Shown piece by piece: positions 27,001 to 37,519 of a stretch of 64,000 bases of DNA. The position numbers were made by a program, and so were the translations under genes. Each line of letters starts with the position of its first letter. Position 1 is the stretch's first letter. This stretch comes from Primula veris. Its lineage: Eukaryota; Streptophyta; Magnoliopsida; Ericales; Primulaceae. A model generated the notes under the pieces. It was not told the DNA's origin. It made no database searches and saw only the letters and a list, made by a program, of their open reading frames with translations. The stretch spans positions 44,412,795 through 44,476,794 of the forward strand of contig OY821740.1 in assembly GCA_963682055.1 (NCBI GenBank). The letters are read 5' to 3'.

Positions 27001-29734
27001 ACATTTGTCAGTGAAATCACTAGTGAAGAAGGCAGAGGAGGAAATAATCTATCAACTGCTTTAATTGTTCAAGAACAAACTGATAGCGATCAGGTAAAAT
27101 TATCAATGGATAGCGGTGATGTTCTTGTGGAAGGTTTAGATGAGAAACAAAGTTCGGAATGTGAAACATCAAGTTCTGTTGGTACTGAGATGTCAATTCA
27201 ACATGACTCTAACTCCCTTGATACAATTCTTATGAGTGATGTGGCAACTTACAAAGATAGTAGTTACAGAAGATCTCACTCGAGGTCGAATGAGAAAATT
27301 GGTCCAATTGATCAAAATAATCGAGCATCAGCTGAAAGTATTAAACTAAATCAGAACAACGGAAGTCTTATTACCGACTATCAGCATGCTTGGGATAATA
27401 CTAGCGGTCTTAGAGAAGATTGCAATGCTTCACTCTCTCTGTAATCATCTTTTCTTGTGCTAAATCTTTCATGTTTCTGAGTTACATTAGTGTTGTGTTT
27501 TGCCTTTCAATGCATACATGTTTTTTCTATCTGAATTATTTTACTTAAATTTCATTGCAGCAAGAGATCAGGGGATGGTGGAACGATAGACAATCTAGCA
27601 ATAAAACCTCCTGTCCATGCAGTTCCTTTCTCTGATGAATGGTTGGCTGCTATGGAAGCTGCTGGAGAGGTATACTTGAACAAATTATTCTTGAAAAGCT
27701 ATGTCTATTTTTCGGTGGCAAGTTGGTTCTCTATACTTTTTCATTTTTTTGGTTCTAAGATTTACTCATATGATGGTTCACGTTTATAGTTACTCTTTCA
27801 CACCCTTATATGGCCAATATTCTAATACATATACTACAAATACATACTGTGCATAGTGTGTAAGTTATACTTTCTATTCACTGATGATGGATTTGTTTTC
27901 CAATCAGCGGTACAGGATGTATGACACATCACACATGCTAAGGTTTTTGGTCTTTACGAGTTTGTAGCTATTTTTGTTGTCATGTGTAATGCCTGATATA
28001 TCTGAGGCTGCTTGAGGGGGAAAATTGTTTGCAATGTGAAAGCTAAATGTTAGAATTTCTGCCTGCTAAGTGCTAATTGATTGGCTATCTTGTTTCTGAG
28101 AAGTTACGGAAGCATACTTGCAAGTTGCAATATATACTATGTAATCTCAAGTGCTTCTTTGTAATATCCTACATAAATATACAACATACATTTATACAAA
28201 TTCTTACATATTTAACAGTTGAGCCTGGGCTTTCGTTTTACATGTATTGGCAATTAGGCGTATTAGTTGTTCTTGTAATCGTGATCATATATTTTTGACT
28301 AATTATATTCTGTTTTAGCTCCATGAGACAAGGATATCTGGATATGCTATGAAGCGATATAATTGTTTTAGAGGCATTAAAAATTGGGGTGCGCATGTAC
28401 ACTTCACTTTGAGCTGATCCCTAGTTTCTAGATGGTCACAATCAAATTAGTGGCGAGTTATCATGTATTGGAATAATGAAAGCTTAAACTATGCAATGCA
28501 GCCAAACTTTACCAATATTAGCTGAGTCCGGATTCTCTACCCCCTCCCAATTCGTACTTTGTAGATGATCCCATGGCTATTTAACCAAAAATATTTATTT
28601 AAAGAAGTTTAAAAAAAATCTACAATTATTATTAAGCATGTTTCAATACGTTCGAACAATTACTTGTAAAAGAACGCCATGCATAATTTAATTTGGAATA
28701 AATATAAAAACTAGTGTAAAATAAATTTATCTAAATAAAATCGTTTAGACCAATATTTTGTCCAAATATCATGAAATTTGTCTAGAATATATTGTAAAGT
28801 TTACAAACGTACAAAACAAGTTGTGAAAATTTGAAATTTGAGCGAAAATAGCCAAAGGGGGCATGAAAGAGGGTACAAAAAAGGGTAGAGGATCCGGACT
28901 CATATGGCTGGATTGTTTGAACATCTAATACCTATGAGTCCAAATTGTTTGAAAGTGCTCTACATGTCTAAGACTCTCATTTGTTTTTTTGTTTGAACAT
29001 CTTATAGAATACATCATTCTGTTATCAACTTTGTAACTCTTGTCATGAAATTTTCCTTATTTATTTAAAGGAAAATATTTGATCAATCTAGATATGTGTT
29101 GCTTGCAGGAGATTCTAACAATGAAAAGAGGTGCTGTCCAAAATTCTCCCACTGACAAAGCATTACCAGAACCAAGTCCATGGTCACCGGTATGTGGAAT
29201 ATTCTCTTATAGCCATTTATTTTTTAGATAGTGCAAATTTTGACTGCGATGTAGATGTTTTTTCAATCTCATTATATCTGATGGAACTCCAGTCGGTTAT
29301 AGGTCCAAAATAGACCGAATGTGATCGTAATAATGTTTATCTTTGCCACTAAAAGATCTTTCTGGTTACAATATTGTGAACTTTTTATCTTGAAATTACT
29401 GTTGATTCTCTAAGTTTTGGAAAGTCTGTCCTGAATATTTGAAAATGGAGCAGTATAACTGCAGCACATGCAGCAAATAGATATAAAGTTAATACGTACT
29501 TAAGTACTTAAACGCATTCTTTTTTCTGTTCTTGAATTGAAATTAACAAATTAGTAGGAATTCAGGAAGTAACTATTAGCTTCTATATATATGTGTAACT
29601 CATTTGAATTAAGAGAAATTTTATACAAATACTTGATGACTATATTTTTTGTCCTTCAGGTGAAAAGGAAGCAGAATCAGATTGGACCTTATGACTGTAC
29701 AAAATTCCTCAATCTTCCACAGAGCTCCGATTGA
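21088..29734 (+). CDS. Conserved plant protein of unknown function, ~1125 aa, 11 coding exons
   Basis: Not named. Exons: 21088-21193, 23132-23320, 23425-23564, 23718-23800, 23913-24085, 24772-24905, 25039-25302, 25417-27440, 27561-27669, 29109-29189, 29660-29734. All phases agree and one frame runs to TGA. N-terminal features are a basic KRRKKGG and NLRKSLAWDKAFSTDEG (residues about 83-99) followed by FLDPLEL. Next comes a Ser/Lys-rich basic region (about 145-363), then a 675-residue acidic, apparently disordered region in one large exon. The conserved C-terminus has PFSDEWLAAMEAAGE and PEPSPWSPVKRK. The two conserved ends resemble uncharacterised plant proteins I have seen. Basic Ser/Pro-rich parts could suit a phosphorylated cytoskeletal or nuclear protein, but that is a guess. 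A possible extra segment at 28320-28388 was left out because exon 27561-27669 joins 29109 in frame. Confidence 0.8.
22005..22490. mobile_element. GCCTAGGC-rich repeat in intron 1 of the unknown gene
   Basis: Two blocks rich in CCGCCTAGGCC-type words (22010-22070 and 22420-22490) flank about 350 bp of AT-rich DNA. A motif gtgaaattttattattaaaaa is present twice (22070 and 22158), as is a gtcaacccggtcaa-type palindrome (22125-22150). Similar GCCTAGGC blocks recur at 47915-48010. This looks like a dispersed plant repeat; class and ends not determined. Confidence 0.5.
23801..23912 (+). other. Probable U12-type AT-AC intron (112 nt)
   Basis: The exon ends ...TTTTTCATC and is followed by ATATCCTTTT, matching the U12 AT-AC donor consensus exactly over its first eight bases. 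Near the other end, GCCTTAACCC (23895-23904) matches the U12 branch site, and AC at 23911-23912 lies about 11 nt after the branch adenosine. Splicing there keeps the frame (phase 2 to CTT AAA AGG CCT). No GT-AG alternative with a good donor is evident in the exon tail. An AG at about 23921 would also keep frame. Confidence 0.75.
24769..24774 (+). other. NAGNAG tandem acceptor
   Basis: The acceptor reads cttcagcag, so exon 6 could start at 24772 or 24775. Both keep the frame and differ by one residue (Ala-Asp versus Asp at the junction). Confidence 0.55.
28523..28902. mobile_element. MITE with TGAGTCCGGAT terminal inverted repeats
   Basis: The left end reads TGAGTCCGGATTCTCTACCC and the right end, reverse complemented, reads TGAGTCCGGATCCTCTACCC. 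Further inside, tggctattt and aaaatagcca pair as well. It is a 380-bp AT-rich element with no ORF, inside an intron of the unknown gene. The target duplication is not clear. Confidence 0.7.
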
Positions 29735-29789
29735 ATATATTGGGTTCTGTTATTTTTTTTCCCTTGTGACATTTTATAACACTCACTGC

Positions 29790-30480
29790 CAAACTAATAG
29801 TTAGAAAAACGAGAGAAGATTTACTCCATCTTCTCATGCTCTTCTTTGGTAGATTAAAACCTTGAAGTTCATACAAGAACTTTGCTGACTATATAGTTAG
29901 GTTAAGGTCGCCGCATATTAGACAGATATTTCTTTATGATCAAAGAGAAAGACTATTTTGTTTTATTTTGAAATTTGCAGGGGTTAGGGTCTTTTGTAGT
30001 AGCACACACGATCCCAATATTAAATTCTGCAATTACCATTTTGTTTACAGAATATTGCAGCTCTTTCTTCTGATTGTGTATTTTAGGAAAATAAGGGTTG
30101 TTACTATAGAAGTTTCTAACTGTTGTGTGCATATCTGTCTGATGTGTTTTGTATTGAGTAGATTATTAAGTATTTGACATACCGTGCTAAAACATGTGCT
30201 TTTAATAATTTTTTCAGCTACAAACATAGATTCATCCACTTTTGAAATTTATGCACAAAATCAAAGGTTATTAAACTTTGACTGTGAGAGCCGTACACAG
30301 GTTTCTACTTTTCACGAAATTACGAGCAGAGTAGAGAAATTATCCGGTGAATGTATATCTAGTTTTACCCACTAATTATCAAGGAAATCACTCATACCTG
30401 CTAATTGAAATATAAACATATCATATGTATTGAGTGGGCAATGTCCAAAATCTGATGTTAGATCTTTTTGATATATCATT
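29790..30480. repeat. Truncated copy of the small-gene duplication unit (3' part only)
   Basis: The order gagaagatttactccatctt, the ttagggtcttttgtagtagcaca block, the tctttcttctgattgtgta block and acatagattcatccactttt parallels the downstream flank of the small genes at 35640-36080 and, with deletions, 31640-31800. No small ORF is left in this copy. It begins right after the 3' end of the unknown gene. Confidence 0.7.
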
Positions 30481-31249
30481 CATCAATTATGCTATGAGAG
30501 ATCCTCTATGTGAAACATTAGTCTCCTTGTTTGTAATGCGGATTCTTTTTAATGTGTTGATCATTTAGAATGCTTTTATGCTTGTCATTGAAAAAAAGAC
30601 TGATGTTACATAATGTGTTGCATCCATATTAAGCCTTCTTTGTTTTCTTCACTTATTTGGTGAATGTTTGCTCCAAACTTTTGCTCCTGAATATACGAGT
30701 TTGCCTATTTAATAAAATCCTGATAAACACTCTTACAAACATATTGTGTGCTTTAAGCCATTTCTTTTTGAGAATTCCAGCACCGTTATATGATTCTAGC
30801 TCCGCCACTGACCAAACACTATTTAGATCCAATTTCAATAAGAAGTATATAGTTTTTGCTTGTTTATTTATTTAATTTAAAGTAGGAAATGAATATTTTT
30901 CATACTGATAGCAAGAACTCACCATGGGCAAAACCATTTAGTTATCTCACTAATAGCGAGACTATAGCTTACAACTTTATGATTGATATGATGATATAAT
31001 TTAGGTTATCACAATAAAATGTGTATTAGAAAATAGAAAGCGACTCTATAGTCAACATTAAATAATTTAAGAAAAGGGAAAACACTTTCCACTGTGTTTC
31101 ACAATATAAATGCTTCCTTGGTGCCCAAGGGGTATCATAAATTAATAACCATAAAAGCACAAGTTCAAAAAATCGACTGTCTCGTGGAACCTGCACCTCT
31201 ACGTTCCTACTTGTTCACCAAGCGTCAGGCAATTTGTCTTATATACTCC

Positions 31250-31258
31250 TATATAAAG
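31250..31258 (+). promoter_or_regulatory. TATA box of small gene copy A
   Basis: TATATAAAG lies 100 bp before the ATG. The same position relative to the ATG holds TATA-like words in copy B (32396-32403) and copy C (35248-35259), so the promoter block was duplicated with the ORF. Confidence 0.6.
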
Positions 31259-31349
31259 ACGTATTTAGATGAGTTATCCATAATAAAAACTCACTAACCA
31301 GTAGTATTGAAACTCGATTGCAATATACAGCTTTTGAGTTTGTTAAGAA

Positions 31350-31592
31350 ATGGCCGGAATTAGCATCGCCGAAGTTTATGTGATGAAAAAACTACACAAT
31401 GCGAAAATGAAGGCTATGGAAATGGAAAAAGAAGAAAATAGAAAGAATCTGGTTCATGATTATCATGATGAAGATAAAGTTTTTGTTGGCTGTTTTTCAA
31501 TACTTTTTAAGAAAGTTCAACAAAGATTAGCGACCGCACCGGATTCTTTACGGAGACATACACACACTCGTTACACCACACAAGTTGATTGA
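31350..31592 (+). CDS. Small protein, copy A (80 aa), unrecognised family
   Basis: Not recognised. The frame starts MAGISIAEVYVMKKLHNAKM, continues with a Lys/Glu-rich amphipathic stretch (KAMEMEKEEN), then an acidic DEDKVF, then GCFSILFKKVQQR, and ends in a basic His/Thr-rich tail. It is intronless with a TATA box 100 bp upstream. The N-terminus and the GC-hydrophobic-FKK block are shared with copy C (35353) and, more distantly, with the minus-strand member at 33952, which supports real coding. There is no classical signal peptide. The pattern could be a small membrane-associated or helical signalling protein, but no function is supported. Confidence 0.65.
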   Translation: MAGISIAEVYVMKKLHNAKMKAMEMEKEENRKNLVHDYHDEDKVFVGCFSILFKKVQQRLATAPDSLRRHTHTRYTTQVD

Positions 31593-32498
31593 TCATGTGT
31601 CTTTTTATTTCTCTTGTATAATTTTTGGTAGAAAAAATAAAAGAAGATTTCCTCCATCTTCCTAGATTAAAACTTGAAGTGCATGCAAGAACGTTGCTCA
31701 CTGATGAGAAATACTATTTTGTTTTTTAAATTTTGCAGAGGTTAGGTCCACTTATAGTAGCACGCATAGATTCATCCACATTTCAAAAGTTATGCACAAA
31801 ATCAAGGGATATTAAACTTCGACCGTTTCATAGCCTCCTTTATTTTATTCACTTATTTGATGCACGTCTGCTCCGAACTTTACTCCTAAATATACGAGGT
31901 TGCTTATTCAATAAAATCCTGATATGACCAGAAACGATTAAGAGGGCAATAGAACACTATTTAGATCCAATGTCAATATAAAGCAAATAGTTTTTTTCTT
32001 TATATTTATTTAATTTCTAAAGCAGGAAATGAATATCTGTTGTATGTACAGATAGTTAGCATGAACTCATGAATCGCGTATGCAAAACCATTTATATATC
32101 TCATACGAGTGAATAATATTGAGACTAGCTTACAACTTTATGAAACTGGTGCGTGCTAATATGATTTAGGTCACATCCGAATAAATTGTCATATTAAATA
32201 GTGAGTCTGTTTTTAATAATTTAAGAAAAGGGAAAACATGACTTTCCTTCGTGTTTCACAATATAGATGTGTCCTCTGTGTCCAAGAGACATTAGTACCG
32301 TAAAATTAAAGCACAATTGCTCCAAGTGAAAAGTCTGGAGAAACCTTCACTCTACATTTCTACTTGCTCACCAAGCCTCTGGCAATTTCCCCCCCTCTAT
32401 ATAGACATAAGTACATGGGTTACCCATCGTAAGAACTGTTGACTACGTACTAGTATCGAAACTCGAATGCAATTGTCAGCTTTTGTGCTAATTAACAA

Positions 32499-32606
32499 AT
32501 GGCTGGAATTAGTATTGCCGAAATTTATGTGATGAAAACGCTACACAACATGAAAAACCCCCGATATATGATCGTCATGATGAAAATATATATGTCATGT
32601 TGTTAA
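32499..32606 (+). pseudogene. Small protein, copy B (broken by deletion, 35 aa)
   Basis: The ATG context and first 17 residues (MAGISIAEIYVMKTLHN) match copies A and C. Sequence corresponding to the Lys/Glu-rich segment is then deleted and the frame shifts, ending at TAA after 35 codons. The gatcgtcatgatgaaaat remnant of the acidic block is still visible in another frame. The upstream TATA and leader are conserved. Probably non-functional. Confidence 0.7.
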
Positions 32607-33951
32607 AAGAAAGGGAAAAAAAAACATGATGAACTCATAGTAAAAATGTAACGGGCTGTTAATAAAAAGTGCAAATAGATCGTCGATCTGTCTATAATAT
32701 GTACATCTAAAATGATTTCTCCATGCAACTACATGATCCTTTAAGTACAAAACTTACACAAACGCTAATGATGCTTTGTCTAATCAGAGTGAGTTGTCTA
32801 TAAGATAATGAACTAATTCGTATAAGTAATAGTTAATTGGTAGCATCTATTTAGAGTCAACTCTTTCTCATTAGAGTCCAAGCTTCGTTCATCACAGTTA
32901 TGTACGAAGTTGTTTTTGTAACTACGAGTATTCAAATAAGAGAAATTATGATAGTATTGGGAGAAATTATACTTAAAAAAAAAAAAAGAGGAGAAATTAT
33001 ACTTAAAAAAAAAAAGAGAGGATAAATTATGATAATATTGGAAGCCACCAAAAGGCTGTGGGACCACTAAATCCTCTCTCTTACACTTGTTCCCCAAACC
33101 ACCATGTGAATAAGAACAAACAAATTTATGGAAATTTTCTTAATCTCTCATAACAAGCATGTATATTTCCATATTCAATCCAAGAATTTAAGGCTAGAAA
33201 TTATAAGAAATAAGATAGGGCATGTAAACAATCATCATATCTTCCCATTCCATCTCTACCATCTCAGTGCTATTTTTTCACTTTCTTCTTCTAATATTCC
33301 TTGTGTGTTTCATTATATCGTCAAGGTTTTCCACACCTAAAGAAGCAAAAAAATAAAAATTGGTGTTTCGATTTGAATAAAAAAGTATGGTATTTAGTAT
33401 TGAGATTTTGAAAAGGGTGTTTTGATACAAATAAAAGGAAGAGTTATACAGTTTTATGGAGTTTCAATTAAAAACAAGATAAAATAAAGAGCTGAGTTCG
33501 AGTTGATTTCAGAGGAATTTTGGAAAAGAATTTGGGCATATAAATGGATTTGTGGGTGGAAAAATAAAGAGAGGGGAAGCGGTGTTGAACGACAAAACAC
33601 ATTTAACAAAATTAACAAAAGTCAAAAAAGTCAAATGTTTTTATTGTTTGTTTCCTGAGTAACTAGAACAAAACTAGCTTTGCAGTTCACAAGTAGGAAG
33701 TTGAACTTGTATGTACGAAGTTTAGACTGTATTGATGTAAATTTGACTGCAAATAGATACTGCCTAATTTACTAAACCAATTAATTTCATGATAAAAAGT
33801 ACAACTTAAAGTCTTCAAATCAACAAAATATCATCAGAAAGCAGTACGTAATGCTTATTATTAAGCTACATCGTTAATCAGTAATTATACAAGATAACTA
33901 ATAAGCTCATGAGCTCTATGAACTCGTGTGGTGTACAATGCATGCATGTGT

Positions 33952-34155
33952 TTATCTCTTTAAATGATTTAGTGAGGACACTTTTTTCCTTCTAATTTTC
34001 TTGAAAATCATCAGTGTACAACCTCTGAAAACTTTGTCTTCTTCTTCATGATTATAAATTTGATCCTTTTCGCTTTTTTCCTTTTCGATTTTAGCCATCT
34101 TCATCTTCTCGTTGTGTAGCTTTCTCATCATATGAATTTCAGCGATATCGGCCAT
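33952..34155 (-). CDS. Small protein, divergent inverted member (67 aa)
   Basis: Same architecture as copies A and C: MADIAEIHMMRKLHNEKMKM, a Lys/Glu-rich helix, EEEDKVFRGC, then TLMIFKKIRRKK and a short basic tail. The ATG was chosen because the family N-terminus starts there; the five codons before it begin with a non-ATG. A TATA-like stretch (about 34222-34240) lies upstream on this strand. Retention of the motif order in a diverged, oppositely oriented copy argues for selection on the protein. Function unknown. Confidence 0.65.
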   Translation of the reverse strand: MADIAEIHMMRKLHNEKMKMAKIEKEKSEKDQIYNHEEEDKVFRGCTLMIFKKIRRKKVSSLNHLKR

Positions 34156-35247
34156 TACAAGCAACTGCAAGAGTTATGATAAGTGATTCAGTGTGTCTTT
34201 AGTGTGGGGAGTGATTATCTTTTTATATATGTATATAATTAAGTTGAAAATGCTTGACTTGGTGAGCAAGTAGAATTAGTAGAGTGAAGGTCCCAGCTGA
34301 CTTCCCTTTTTTTGCATTTCAGGAACCAAATTTGACTGGATATTTTGGTCAGTACTTGGGCACAAAGGAAACAATGAGAAGTGTTGTTTGAAATTTTCAA
34401 TTCAGAGTGACTTTTCGTCGGGTAGTTTATTCTGCAGGCCTGAATCATTTTGTCACATGTCAACAGTTGTTTAGTGAGCTAAATTACTTACCTCAAAATC
34501 ATTTACTGATTTTCCCAATAGTATGAGATGGTAAATTTTAAGTGCATAATTTAGGTTCTCTTAGTTTTTGAATTATTGGTCATCGTTTTATTCATGGCCT
34601 GATAGACTGATACCTTCTAATCTGAATTGTATTATCACCATGCACATTCATTATACTTGCCAAATATTCAATGCAAACTCTTTAGCAGATTATACGCGCC
34701 ATGAATAAGCACAGAAACAGACGAGATTACAACAAACAAGATATGGCATAATGATACCACATGCATATGAAATAGTCCGATCTTCTGTCTTTTTAGAGTC
34801 ATTTCTTTTTTAGAATTCCAGCACCATTACATGATTCTAGCTCCGCTGGACTGACCGAATACTATTGATCAGATCCAATTTCGATAAGAAGCAAATAGTT
34901 TTTTTTTCTAATTTAAAGCAGAAAATGAATATTTTTCCTACATTTAGTTATTATCTCACTAAAAGTGAGACTACCTTACAGCTTTATGATTGGTGCGTAC
35001 GTGATGATATGATTTAAGTCATCCAAATAAATTATAAATTAGAAAGCGACTATATTAAATATTAAGAAAAGGGAAAACACTTTCCTTTGTGTTTCACAAT
35101 ATAAATGTTTCCTTGGTGCCCAAGGGCCCGGTATCCTAAATTAATAAGTTAATAACCATAAAAGCACAAGTTCAAAATCAACGGTCTTTCGTGGAACCTG
35201 CACCTCTATATTCCTACTTGTGCACCAAGCGTCATGCAATGTGTCTT

Positions 35248-35259
35248 ATATATATAAAG
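35248..35259 (+). promoter_or_regulatory. TATA box of small gene copy C
   Basis: A TATATATATAAA stretch about 100 bp before the ATG of copy C, at the same offset as in copy A. The surrounding 250 bp of promoter are also highly similar to copy A. Confidence 0.6.
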
Positions 35260-35352
35260 ACATATTTAGATGAGTTATCCATAATAAAAACTCACTAACT
35301 ACTAGCATTGATCAAGCTCATAGCAATTCACAGCTTTTGTGTTTGTTAAGAA

Positions 35353-35589
35353 ATGGCTGGAATTAGCATCGCCGAAGTTTATGTGATGAAAAAACTACAC
35401 AATGCGAAAATGAAGGCTATAGAAATGGAAAAAGAAGAAAATGGAAAGAATCTGGTTCGTTATAATCATGATGAAGATAAAGTTTATAGTGGTTGTTTTT
35501 CAATACTTTTCAAGAAAGTTCAACAAAGAGTAGCCACCGCGCCGGATTCTTCATGTAGACACACACACTCGTTGCACCATACAAGTTGA
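35353..35589 (+). CDS. Small protein, copy C (78 aa)
   Basis: Nearly identical to copy A over the first 60 residues (MAGISIAEVYVMKKLHNAKM start; KAIEMEKEEN; DEDKVYSGCFSILFKKVQQR). The tail differs because of small changes near the end of the frame. Intronless, TATA box at the same distance. Together with copy A it lies in duplicated blocks of about 1.2-1.5 kb that include promoter and 3' flank, so this is a local segmental duplication. Confidence 0.65.
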   Translation: MAGISIAEVYVMKKLHNAKMKAIEMEKEENGKNLVRYNHDEDKVYSGCFSILFKKVQQRVATAPDSSCRHTHSLHHTS

Positions 35590-36574
35590 TTGATCATGTG
35601 TCTTTTTATTTCTCTTGTATAATTATTGGTAGAAAAAATAAGAGAAGATTTACTCCATCTTCCTAGATTAAAACTTGAAAGTGCATGCAAGAACGTTGCT
35701 CACTGATGAGAAAGTCAATTTTTATTTTTTATTATTTTGCAGAGATTAGGTCTACTTGTAGTAGCACACACATGATTCCAATATCAAATTCTGCATTTAC
35801 CATTTTGTTAGCAGAAAATTGGGCTCTTTCTTCTGATTGTGTATCAAAATAAAATAAGGGTTATAGGAGAATTTCTTACTGGTTGTTCTAAGTGGTATGT
35901 GCATGCCTGCTAACTGGCTCGATTTACTGGAGAATTCATGTGTTTTATTAAGTACGTAGTTTAAGTAATGACATACTGCTCTAATTAAACATGTGCTTTA
36001 ATAATTTTTTCAACTACGAACATAGATTCATCCACTTTGCAAAAGCTATGCACAAGATCAAGGGATATTAAACTTCGACCGTTTCATTGTCTTCTTTATA
36101 TTATTCATTTATTTAATGCATGGCTGCTCAGAACTTTGCTCCTAAATATACTGATTTTGACTATTCAATAAAATCCTGATATGACCAGAAACGGTTAACG
36201 AGAGTAATTGAACGCTATTTAGATCCAATATCAATAAGAAGCAATTAGTTTTTCTTTATCTTTATTTAATCTAAGGCAGGAAATGCATATTTTTCGTACA
36301 GATAGCATGAAATCAATCGTGTCGGCAAAACCATTTAAATATCTTCATACAAAGAATAATTTTGGGGTTGCGGGTTGAGTTAAGCCCAACCCGCGCCAAC
36401 CCGCACTGTGGTCACCACCTACTTTCTAAAAGGACAATTTAGTCGGAAGACCAAAACAATAGCATACTAATACGATCGATGCTACTATAAAAACTGCATG
36501 TCAGTGTAGACACTAGACGGATTCGAAATAATTGATTCTAAAATCCATTTGGCCATTGAGTATGCAAATTTAAA

Positions 36575-37510
36575 AAATCGAAGGGTATACCCATTTGTGC
36601 TTGAATGGTGTATTCGTTTGTTCTTAAAAGGTGTAGCCATTTATTCTACAATGGTCTATTTGTGCTTGAATGTTATAACCGTTTGTTATTAAATGGTATA
36701 GCCGTTTGTTCTGGAATGGTGTATCCGTTTGTTATTGAATAATTTACATATTTGTTCTTTAATGTTGTACCCATTTAGACTTGAATGATGTAACCATCTG
36801 TGCTTGAATGGTGTACACATTTGTTCTTAAATGGTGTAACCAATTGTGCTTGAATGATGTAGGCATTTGTTTTTAAATGATGTAGTCATTGTTCTTAAAT
36901 GGTGTAGCCATTTATTTTTGAATGGTGTACAATTTGCTCTTGATCAATAGTGTATACATTTGCTATTGAATGATGTAGTCCTTTGTACTTGAATGATGTA
37001 ACTATTTGTGTTTGAATGATGTACTCATTTGTTCTTGAATGATGTACTCATTTGTTCTTGAACGGTATATCAATTTGATATTGAATGGCGTAGTCATTTG
37101 TGCTTGAATGGTGTACCCATTTGTTTTTGAATGGTGTACCCATTTGTGCTTGAATGATGTACTCATTTGTTCTTTAATGGTGTATACATTTGTTATTGAA
37201 TGGTGTAGTCATTTGTTGTTGAATGGTCTACACATTTGCGCCTGAATAGTGTACTCATTTGTTTTTGAATTGTGTATCAATTTGTTATTTAATGGTGTAG
37301 CCATTTATTCTTGGATGGTGTATTCATTTGTGCTTGAATGGTGTATCCATTTGTTCTTGAATGATGTACCATTTGTTCTTAAATGGTGTACCCATTTATG
37401 CTTGAATGATGTAACCATTTGTGCTTGAATGATGTAACCATTTGTGCTTGAATGGTGTACTCATTTGTGCTTGAATGATGTAACCATTTGTTCTTAAATT
37501 GTGTACCCAT
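36575..37510 (+). repeat. 24-bp minisatellite, left arm
   Basis: About 39 diverged copies of a unit close to CATTTGTTCTTGAATGGTG then TACC (24 bp). Typical variants are C/A/T-TTTG, TTCTTGAA versus TGCTTGAA, and GGTGTAC versus GATGTAA. Length-24 periodicity is kept across nearly 1 kb. Open frames inside are by-products of a period divisible by three. Confidence 0.95.
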
Positions 37511-37519
37511 TTGTGTACA

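Larger units (their letters stand above)
34790..36345 (+). repeat. Duplicated block carrying copy C
   Basis: Parallels 30770-32000 in order: agaattccagcaccattacatgattctagctccg, agatccaatt, the aaagggaaaacactttcc promoter block, the small ORF, the tactccatcttcctagattaaaac 3' block, and the ataaaatcctgatatgaccagaaacg block. A third, shorter version spans about 31990-32640. Unit identity not computed. Confidence 0.7.

Noticed and set aside
28320..28388. Extra exon of the unknown gene
   Set aside because: Exons 27561-27669 and 29109-29189 join in phase to give a natural GE-EILTM sequence. The segment would insert unconserved residues and disturb the frame.
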